Below, piece by piece: positions 57,479 through 64,000 of a DNA stretch of 64,000 nucleotides. Source of the DNA: an uncultured Pelagibacteraceae bacterium (GTDB lineage Bacteria > Pseudomonadota > Alphaproteobacteria > Pelagibacterales > Pelagibacteraceae); NCBI GenBank assembly GCA_902569245.1, contig CACFTO010000005.1:1-64000 (forward strand). Direction: 5' to 3'. Position 1 is the stretch's first letter, and every line of letters starts with the position of its first letter. The notes beneath the pieces were generated by a model. The model ran no database searches. It saw nothing but the letters and a program-made list of their open reading frames with translations, and had not been told where the DNA came from. Made by a program: the position numbers and the translations under genes.

Positions 57479-58315
57479 GTGCCGAAAATTCAATTAAGTA
57501 AAAATTTTATCCGATTAACCTGTAAGTTAGCTCTTAATGAGGATCTATATCCTTCAGGGGATATTACAACAAATCTATTAAATAATAATTCAATTTCAAA
57601 AGCTAACCTAATAAGTAATGAAAAAGGTATTATAGGTGGATTAGAATTTGCTAAACAAACATTTAATTTATTAGACAGAAATATTAAATTTCATATAAAA
57701 AAAAAAGAAGGATCAAAAATTAGCAAAGGATCTGTAATTGCTGTAATTGAAGGTAAAATTAAAAATATATTAATTGGAGAAAGAGTTGCTCTAAATTTTC
57801 TCTCTCATATCTCTGGCATTGCAACTAAAACCAATAAATTTGTAAAAAAGGCAGGCAAGAAAACAAAAATTTGTTGTACTAGAAAAACGATTCCTAATCT
57901 AAGAGTAATTCAGAAATATGCCATAAAACTAGGAGGTGGGACTAATCACAGATTTAATTTAAGTGATGAATTTTTAATTAAAGACAATCATTTAGCCTCA
58001 TCAAAGAAATTTGAAGAAATAGTAAAAAAAGCAATTAAAAATAAAAGGAAAAGAAAAATTACTGTTGAAGTTGACACTTTAAAACAATTTAAGAGAATTA
58101 ATGGACTTAATTTTAATACAGTTCTATTTGATAATATGAGTCCAAAAAATCTTAAAGTTGCTGTTAAATATGCAAAAGGGAAATATGAAACGGAAGCCTC
58201 TGGAGGGATAACTTTAAAAAATGTAAAAAATCTTGCTTCAACAAACGTTGATAGAATATCAGTAGGTGAGTTAACACATAGTATTCAAGCTTTAGATTTA
58301 AAATTAGAGATTTAA
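57479..58315 (+). CDS. nadC: Nicotinate-nucleotide pyrophosphorylase NadC
   Basis: A 278-residue quinolinate phosphoribosyltransferase. It shows DLYPSGDITTNLL, GERVALNFLSHISGIAT, CTRKTIPNLRVIQKYAIKLGGGTNHRFNLSDEFLIKDNH and the late EASGGITLKNV and DRISVGELTHS. The start is GTG at 57479. It converts NadA product to nicotinate mononucleotide. Its stop overlaps the convergent ppdK end by 4 bp. Confidence 0.95.
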   Translation: MPKIQLSKNFIRLTCKLALNEDLYPSGDITTNLLNNNSISKANLISNEKGIIGGLEFAKQTFNLLDRNIKFHIKKKEGSKISKGSVIAVIEGKIKNILIGERVALNFLSHISGIATKTNKFVKKAGKKTKICCTRKTIPNLRVIQKYAIKLGGGTNHRFNLSDEFLIKDNHLASSKKFEEIVKKAIKNKRKRKITVEVDTLKQFKRINGLNFNTVLFDNMSPKNLKVAVKYAKGKYETEASGGITLKNVKNLASTNVDRISVGELTHSIQALDLKLEI

Positions 58316-60972
58316 TTTTTTTTTAATTGGGCTTGGGCTGCTGCTAATCTTGCAACTGGAACCCTGTAGGGCGAACAGGATACATAATCTAATCCAGTTT
58401 TTGCACAGAATTCTATACTTTTAGGATCTCCGCCATGCTCACCACAAATTCCAAGTTTTATTTTTTTGTTTTGTTTTCTGCCTTTATCAGTTGCAATTTT
58501 TATTAAGTCTCCAACCCCCTCATCAATTGATACAAAGGGATCAATATCAAAAATTTTGTTCTCAATATAATCATTAAGGAATTTACCACTATCATCTCTG
58601 CTAATTCCAAATGTAGTTTGAGTTAAATCATTTGTTCCAAAACTAAAAAATTCAGCATGTTTAGCGATGTCTTTTGCCTTTATTGCTGCTCTTGGTAATT
58701 CAATCATTGTTCCTACTAAAAAATCTATTTTAATTCTATTTTCATCTTGAACTTTTTTTGCAATCCTAATTACTAAATCTTTCATAATTTTTATTTCTGC
58801 TTCTGTTGAAACTAATGGGATCATGATTTCAGGCATAGTCGATTGAATTTTATGTTTTTTACATTCAACTAAAGCTTCAAAAATTGCAGTACACTGCATC
58901 TCATAAATTTCAGGAAATGAAATTGCCAATCTACAACCCCTATGACCTAGCATTGGATTTTGTTCATGAAGTTCTGAAATTCTAACTTCAAGTTCTTTAA
59001 CGGGAATATTAAGTGAAACTGCAACATCATTAATTTCATTATTACTTTTTGGCAAAAATTCATGTAGTGGTGGGTCAAGTAACCTAACTGTTACTGGTAA
59101 ACCTTTCATTATCTTGAATATTTCAATAAAATCTTTTTTTTGATGTGGTAATAGCTTTTTCAGTGCATTAGATCGATCTTCTGTTGTTTTTGATAATATC
59201 ATTTCTCTTACTGATAAAATTCTTTCTTCCTCAAAAAACATATGTTCAGTTCTACACAAACCAATACCCTCAGCACCAAATTCTCTAGCAGTTTTACTAT
59301 CCAACGGTGTTTCAGAATTAGTTCTAATTTTTAATTTTCTAAAATCATCAGACCAACTCATTATTTTCGAGAAATCACCTGATATTTCTGGTTTAACTGT
59401 TTTTACTTCGCCAATAATTATTCTACCTGTTGAACCATCAATCGTAATTATTTCTCCCTCTTTAATTACTCTGCTATTTGTTTTGAATAATTTATTTTCA
59501 TAATCAATTTCTATTTCACTAGATCCAGAAACACATGGTCTTCCCATCCCTCTAGCAACCACTGCAGCATGACTTGTCATGCCTCCTCTTGAAGTAAGTA
59601 TTCCTCTTGCTGCATGCATACCATGTATATCTTCTGGTGAAGTTTCCACACGAACTAATATTGTACTTTGCATCATACTATTTAGTCTTTCAGCCTCCTC
59701 AGACGTGAAAACAACTTTTCCACTTGCAGCACCGGGTGATGCAGGTAAGCCTAACCCAATCACTTCTAGGTTTGCTTTCTCATCTAAAGTTGGATGAAGC
59801 AAAGTGTCCAAAGAACTTGGTTCTATACGCAATATTGCATCTTTTTTGGTAATCAACTTTTCTTTAACCATATCGACAGCTATTTTAACAGCAGACTTAG
59901 CTGTTCGTTTTCCAGAGCGTGTTTGAAGCATCCATAGTTTTTTGTTTTCAACAGTAAACTCAACGTCCTGCATATCTTTGTAATGTTTTTCTAATTTATT
60001 TAAAATATTTTTTAGTTGCTTGTATGTTGATGGCATTGCCTCTTCCATTGACTTAAGAGTTTCTTTTGCTTCAACTCTAGCCTTTTTTGTAATATGTTGT
60101 GGTGTTCTGGTTCCAGCAACAACATCCTCACCTTGCGCATTTATTAAATATTCACCATAAATATTTTTTGATCCATCTGATGGATTTCTAGTAAACACCA
60201 CACCAGTTGCACAATCATTTCCCATATTTCCGAAAACCATTGCTTGTACATTAACTGCTGTGCCCCAATTAGATGGTATTTGATTTAGTTTTCTGTAGAC
60301 TTTTGCTCTGTGACTTTCCCAAGATAAAAAAACAGCACTTATAGCTCCCACCAGCTGTTCATAAACATTTTGAGGAAAATCTTTTTTTGTTTTTTCTTTT
60401 ACAATATTTTTAAAATCTTTTATTAAAGCTTCCCAGTCATACTCATCTAATTCTGTGTCTAGTAATACGCCTTTTGTTAACTTATAATTCTCAATTATAT
60501 CCTCAAAGTGATAAGCTTCGATTCCCAATACAACGTTAGAATACATTTGGATAAAACGCCTATAACTATCATTTGCAAACCTCAAATTTGAAGTTTTTTT
60601 AGCCAGAGCTGTTACAGTATTATCATTTAGACCTAAATTTAAAATTGTATCCATCATACCAGGCATAGAAACTCTAGCTCCAGATCTTACAGAAACTAGA
60701 AGAGGATTTTTTAAATCTCCAAATTTTTTCACTGAGTCTTTTTCAATAAATTTTAATTCTTTATTAATTTCATTAAGTATTTTTTTATTTAATTTTTTTT
60801 TATTCTTATAAAATAAATCACATACCTCTGTTGATATTGTAAAACCAGGAGGCACAGGTAGCCCCATTCTTCCCATCTCAGAAAGATTTGCACCTTTGCC
60901 ACCTAGAATATTTTTTGGTAGTTTAATTTTTTTTATTTTATTTGATTTAAAATTAAATATAAATTTTTTCAT
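58312..60972 (-). CDS. ppdK: Pyruvate, phosphate dikinase
   Basis: An 886-residue enzyme interconverting pyruvate + ATP + Pi and PEP + AMP + PPi. The N-terminal ATP-grasp domain includes GGKGANLSEMGRMGLPVPPGF and SGARVSMPGMMDTILNLGLND; the phospho-histidine domain has H468 in GGMTSHAAVVARGMG; the C-terminal PEP/pyruvate barrel has SFGTNDLTQTTFG and the catalytic cysteine in GICGEHGGDP. Full length. It gives a reversible entry to gluconeogenesis, useful for a cell fed on organic and amino acids. It is 1 bp after glyS on the same strand. Confidence 0.96.
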   Translation of the reverse strand: MKKFIFNFKSNKIKKIKLPKNILGGKGANLSEMGRMGLPVPPGFTISTEVCDLFYKNKKKLNKKILNEINKELKFIEKDSVKKFGDLKNPLLVSVRSGARVSMPGMMDTILNLGLNDNTVTALAKKTSNLRFANDSYRRFIQMYSNVVLGIEAYHFEDIIENYKLTKGVLLDTELDEYDWEALIKDFKNIVKEKTKKDFPQNVYEQLVGAISAVFLSWESHRAKVYRKLNQIPSNWGTAVNVQAMVFGNMGNDCATGVVFTRNPSDGSKNIYGEYLINAQGEDVVAGTRTPQHITKKARVEAKETLKSMEEAMPSTYKQLKNILNKLEKHYKDMQDVEFTVENKKLWMLQTRSGKRTAKSAVKIAVDMVKEKLITKKDAILRIEPSSLDTLLHPTLDEKANLEVIGLGLPASPGAASGKVVFTSEEAERLNSMMQSTILVRVETSPEDIHGMHAARGILTSRGGMTSHAAVVARGMGRPCVSGSSEIEIDYENKLFKTNSRVIKEGEIITIDGSTGRIIIGEVKTVKPEISGDFSKIMSWSDDFRKLKIRTNSETPLDSKTAREFGAEGIGLCRTEHMFFEEERILSVREMILSKTTEDRSNALKKLLPHQKKDFIEIFKIMKGLPVTVRLLDPPLHEFLPKSNNEINDVAVSLNIPVKELEVRISELHEQNPMLGHRGCRLAISFPEIYEMQCTAIFEALVECKKHKIQSTMPEIMIPLVSTEAEIKIMKDLVIRIAKKVQDENRIKIDFLVGTMIELPRAAIKAKDIAKHAEFFSFGTNDLTQTTFGISRDDSGKFLNDYIENKIFDIDPFVSIDEGVGDLIKIATDKGRKQNKKIKLGICGEHGGDPKSIEFCAKTGLDYVSCSPYRVPVARLAAAQAQLKKN

Positions 60973-60973
60973 A

Positions 60974-63037
60974 CTAGGCTTCTATCTTTGAAAAATTAAA
61001 ATAGTTATCAAAAGTTTTACACAACATATTTAATAATTCTAATCTATTTTTTTTAATTATTATATCTTCATCATTAACAATAACATTATCAAAAAAATCG
61101 TTTACCTCGTTCTTAATACTTGATAAGATTTTTAAACTCTCCTCGTAATTTTCGTCTTTCCCAATACTCAAAAAATATTTTCTTATATAATTTATTTTTT
61201 TATATAATTTTTTCTCATAATCATTTTTAAATAAACCTGGATCCGCAAAACCAAGGGACTCAGTAGATATTTTTTCTTCAGTATTTAATATATTTGAAGA
61301 TCTTTTATATGCTGCAATAGTTTCAAACCCGATTTCTTTTTTAATATTTTTATTTAAACATAAAGATTTTTTATAAGCCTTTAATATATCATCTAATCCA
61401 AGCAAAAATGTTGAGCTTTCAATTATATCTTGTCTTATTTTTTTTTCTTTTAAATAATTTTTTAATCTTTCAATTATGAAATCACTTAATTCGTTTTGTA
61501 TCTTTTTAATATCAAATTCATAGCCCTGATCTCTATATACTGAACAGGTGTAAACAATTAAATCTTTTAGTTTGATTTTTATTTCATTTTCAACAATTAA
61601 TCTGACAAGACTTATAGCCATTCTTCTTATGGCATATGGGTCTTTTGAACTTGTAGGTTTTAGATTAATTCCAAAAAAACCAACTAATGAATCTAGTTTA
61701 TCACTTAAAGATAAAGCAATACTGTACATTTTTTTTGGTAATTTGCTTTCCATCCCGTTAGGCAAATATTGTTCAGATACAGCAAGACAAACTTCTTTAT
61801 CAAACCCTTGGAACCTTGCAAAATGACCTCCAACAATGCCTTGGAGTTCTGGAAACTCTCCAACAAGATCAGACATTAAATCAACTTTACAAATTGATGA
61901 AGCTATTTCAATTTTTTCTTTACTAATTAAAAAATCATCAGAAATTAATGATGAAATCTTTCTCATACGCTGAATTTTGTCAAAGTAAGATCCTAAACCT
62001 TTAAAATAATTTATATTTTTTAATTTATCTACTTGTTTAACTAAATTTTGGGTTTTATTTTTTTCCCAAAAAAACTCAGCATCGCTTAATCTTGCTTCGA
62101 TCACTCTCTCATTTCCTAATTTAACAAATCCTTTAGTGTCTTTTATATCTGAAACTACAAAAAAATAATTTGTTAGATTATTTTTTTTATCAAAAGTTGG
62201 AAAATATTTTTGATGATTCTGCATAGTCGTGACCAATATTTCACTTGGTATATTCAAAAATTTTTTGTCAAAATCACAAACAATTACTGCCGGTTTTTCA
62301 ACTATATTTACTATTTCTTCTATAAGCCTATCATTCTGTTCGATTTTTAAATTTTTTTTATTAATTATTTCATTAATTTTATTCTGTATTATTTTTTTTC
62401 TTAAATCTTGATCAATTAAAATACCTTTTTGTTTAAAAAATTTTAAATACGAATTAAAATCGTTAAAAATTTTCATACCCTCTTCTAGTGATTTATCTAT
62501 AAAAGTTTTGTTGGAGCTGTTTATGTGATTAAAATCAAAATTTAGAGGTTTTTTATTAAATATTGCTAAAATAGATTTAAGAGGTCTTCCCCAATAAAGA
62601 TCATAATTTGCCCATTTCATTGATTTATTCCAAGCAATCTTTTTTAAGATTTCACTTAAATTTTTTTCTAGTAAATCTGAAACTTTTATTTTTCTTGACT
62701 CTTTATTAAAAAAATAGAATTCACCTTTCTCAGTATTTTTTTTAAAGATTTTTTTTAATATTGTATTGTTTGATCTAATAAATCCCTCCAATGCTTTTTC
62801 AGGAGCATTAACATTTGGGCCTTTAATTTCCTCTGAGCTTAATTTGATTTCATTAGGGATTTTATCAACATGTAGAACTAATCTATTTGGTGTTGAATAA
62901 ACATTGAAATTTTCATTGAATTTGATTTGATTATCAATAAAAAAATTTTTAATATTTTTTTTTAATTCATTCCTCGCGTTTATTTGAAGTCTTGCAGGAA
63001 TTTCCTCACTAAATAGCTCTATAAATAATTCTGACAT
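60974..63037 (-). CDS. glyS: Glycyl-tRNA synthetase beta subunit
   Basis: A 687-residue beta subunit of the tetrameric bacterial GlyRS. The N-terminus LFIELFSEEIPARLQINA, PNRLVLHV, TMQNHQKYFPTF, and GGHFARFQGFDKEVCLAVSEQYLPNGMESKLP are standard GlyS motifs; the C-terminal anticodon-binding helices end at FNFSKIEA. It overlaps glyQ by one base. Confidence 0.95.
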   Translation of the reverse strand: MSELFIELFSEEIPARLQINARNELKKNIKNFFIDNQIKFNENFNVYSTPNRLVLHVDKIPNEIKLSSEEIKGPNVNAPEKALEGFIRSNNTILKKIFKKNTEKGEFYFFNKESRKIKVSDLLEKNLSEILKKIAWNKSMKWANYDLYWGRPLKSILAIFNKKPLNFDFNHINSSNKTFIDKSLEEGMKIFNDFNSYLKFFKQKGILIDQDLRKKIIQNKINEIINKKNLKIEQNDRLIEEIVNIVEKPAVIVCDFDKKFLNIPSEILVTTMQNHQKYFPTFDKKNNLTNYFFVVSDIKDTKGFVKLGNERVIEARLSDAEFFWEKNKTQNLVKQVDKLKNINYFKGLGSYFDKIQRMRKISSLISDDFLISKEKIEIASSICKVDLMSDLVGEFPELQGIVGGHFARFQGFDKEVCLAVSEQYLPNGMESKLPKKMYSIALSLSDKLDSLVGFFGINLKPTSSKDPYAIRRMAISLVRLIVENEIKIKLKDLIVYTCSVYRDQGYEFDIKKIQNELSDFIIERLKNYLKEKKIRQDIIESSTFLLGLDDILKAYKKSLCLNKNIKKEIGFETIAAYKRSSNILNTEEKISTESLGFADPGLFKNDYEKKLYKKINYIRKYFLSIGKDENYEESLKILSSIKNEVNDFFDNVIVNDEDIIIKKNRLELLNMLCKTFDNYFNFSKIEA

Positions 63038-63909
63038 TAACTTTGGCTTTCAATCCAAACTTTCCCAATTGATTTAGTTAGTTCCCTTATTCTTGCAATA
63101 TATTCAGCCCTTTGTGCTACACTAATCACCCCTCTTGCATCTAAAATATTGAAGACATGACTACATTTTAAACATTGATCGTAAGCTGGGAGAGAAATCT
63201 TTTTTTCAACTAATAATTTTGATTCTTCTTCAAACATTTCAAATATTTTAAATAAATTATCAGTATTGGCATATTCAAAATTATATGCTGAAAATTCTTT
63301 CTCTGACTGATGAAAGACATCTTTGTAAGTAATTCCTTCATCATTCCAAATTAAGTCAAAAACATTTTTTTTGTTTTGAATAAACATGCACAATCTCTCT
63401 AATCCATATGTAATTTCAACAGATACAGGTTTACATTCAACTCCAGCCATTTGCTGGAAATAGGTAAATTGTGTAACTTCCATTCCATCGCACCAAACTT
63501 CCCACCCAAGACCTGCCGCTCCTAATGTAGGACTTTCCCAGTCATCTTCAACAAACCTTATGTCGTGTTCCTCATGATTAATGCCTATTGATGACAAGCT
63601 ATTTAAATACATCTTTTTTATTTCTTTTGGTGAAGGTTTAATTAAAACTTGGTATTGATAGTAATGTTGCAATCTATTAGGGTTGTCACCATATCTTCCA
63701 TCAGTCGGGCGGCGTGATGGTTGAACATATGCAGTTTTCCATGGTTTTGGGCCAAGTGATCTTAAAGTGGTTGCTGGATGGAATGTCCCAGCACCGACCT
63801 CTAGATCGTACGGTTGTAATATTACACAACCTTTTTTAGACCAGTACTTTTGTAAGTTAAATATTGTATCTTGAAAAGATAAAGTTTTTTTTTTTATTTT
63901 AGAGACCAT
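63037..63909 (-). CDS. glyQ: Glycyl-tRNA synthetase alpha subunit
   Basis: A 290-residue catalytic subunit that activates glycine and charges tRNA-Gly with GlyS. Class II signatures are visible in [53 protein letters not shown] and [21 protein letters not shown]. Its ATG (63907-63909) lies inside the end of the upstream gene, giving an 11-bp overlap. Confidence 0.96.
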   Translation of the reverse strand: MVSKIKKKTLSFQDTIFNLQKYWSKKGCVILQPYDLEVGAGTFHPATTLRSLGPKPWKTAYVQPSRRPTDGRYGDNPNRLQHYYQYQVLIKPSPKEIKKMYLNSLSSIGINHEEHDIRFVEDDWESPTLGAAGLGWEVWCDGMEVTQFTYFQQMAGVECKPVSVEITYGLERLCMFIQNKKNVFDLIWNDEGITYKDVFHQSEKEFSAYNFEYANTDNLFKIFEMFEEESKLLVEKKISLPAYDQCLKCSHVFNILDARGVISVAQRAEYIARIRELTKSIGKVWIESQS

Positions 63910-64000
63910 ACCTTTGCCAGATTGATCTTTCTTCTAATACACTAATTACTTTATCAGAATAATTTTCAGAAGATGATAGCTTTTTTGATAACCATCCTTT
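63899..64000 (-). CDS. C-terminal end of an unidentified protein (cut by window edge)
   Basis: An open frame enters from the right edge and ends at TAA 63899-63901, leaving 33 codons ([17 protein letters not shown] to RSIWQRYGL). The 11-bp overlap with glyQ and normal composition make it a real gene in the same operon. The fragment is too short for me to assign a family. Confidence 0.6.
   Translation of the reverse strand, partial: KGWLSKKLSSSENYSDKVISVLEERSIWQRYGL

Overview
The window looks like a piece of a streamlined, AT-rich alphaproteobacterial chromosome of the SAR11 / Pelagibacterales type. This is inference from: very A/T-rich coding sequence, 0-30 bp spacers with many ATGA-type overlaps, a circularly permuted two-piece tmRNA, ThyX-type thymidylate synthase, two branched-chain amino acid (Liv) ABC systems, and catabolism of carnitine-like and other small organic compounds. 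There are no insertion sequences, integrases, prophage genes or CRISPR repeats, and no gene-free stretch over 300 bp apart from the tmRNA/tRNA region.

Layout. (1) 1-8185: carnitine and oxidation region. Carnitine 3-dehydrogenase (cut by the left edge) and a beta-keto acid cleavage enzyme lie on the minus strand. Divergent from them run a class II aldolase-like protein, a CitE-like lyase, a hotdog thioesterase, a TauD-like dioxygenase, a choline-dehydrogenase-like GMC flavoprotein, an EamA transporter and an IPNS-like 2OG oxygenase. (2) 8195-16161: a plus-strand set behind a structured leader: luciferase-like monooxygenase, ThDP enzyme with a 1-base frameshift in an A8 run, DUF1185 'amino acid synthesis' protein, alpha/beta hydrolase, aldehyde dehydrogenase, EamA transporter and a Liv-type binding protein. 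I take this to be an uncharacterised catabolic module. (3) 16160-28672: a continuous minus-strand series with two Liv transporters, AzlCD and an ArgO-like exporter, enclosing glutarate hydroxylase GlaH, a pyrroline-5-carboxylate-reductase-like enzyme and a secreted pentapeptide protein. (4) 28770-39110: RhtB-like exporter, DUF2805, glutaredoxin, DUF1479 oxygenase-like protein, then MsrB, HDAC-like deacetylase, 2-hydroxyacid dehydrogenase, EamA transporter, giant indolepyruvate ferredoxin oxidoreductase and a D-amino acid dehydrogenase-like protein. (5) 39185-44645: rod-shape operon mreBCD-mrdA-rodA. (6) 44648-49688: branched-chain synthesis ilvB-ilvH-ilvC-leuA. (7) 49741-56014: hflK-hflC-DUF2065-DegP-like-miaA, divergent mrp, and thyX. 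(8) 56059-56425: permuted ssrA (tag ANESYALAA) convergent with tRNA-Leu(GAG). (9) 56484-64000: nadA-nadC, ppdK, glyS, glyQ and the tail of one unidentified gene.

How it fits together. Carnitine would be oxidised to 3-dehydrocarnitine, cleaved with acetyl-CoA to betainyl-CoA and acetoacetate, and hydrolysed to glycine betaine. The Liv systems import amino acids or related compounds, the exporters balance pools, and GlaH would hydroxylate glutarate from lysine breakdown. The clearest candidates for undescribed biology are the module at 8287-16113, its leader RNA, and the frameshifted ThDP gene inside it.
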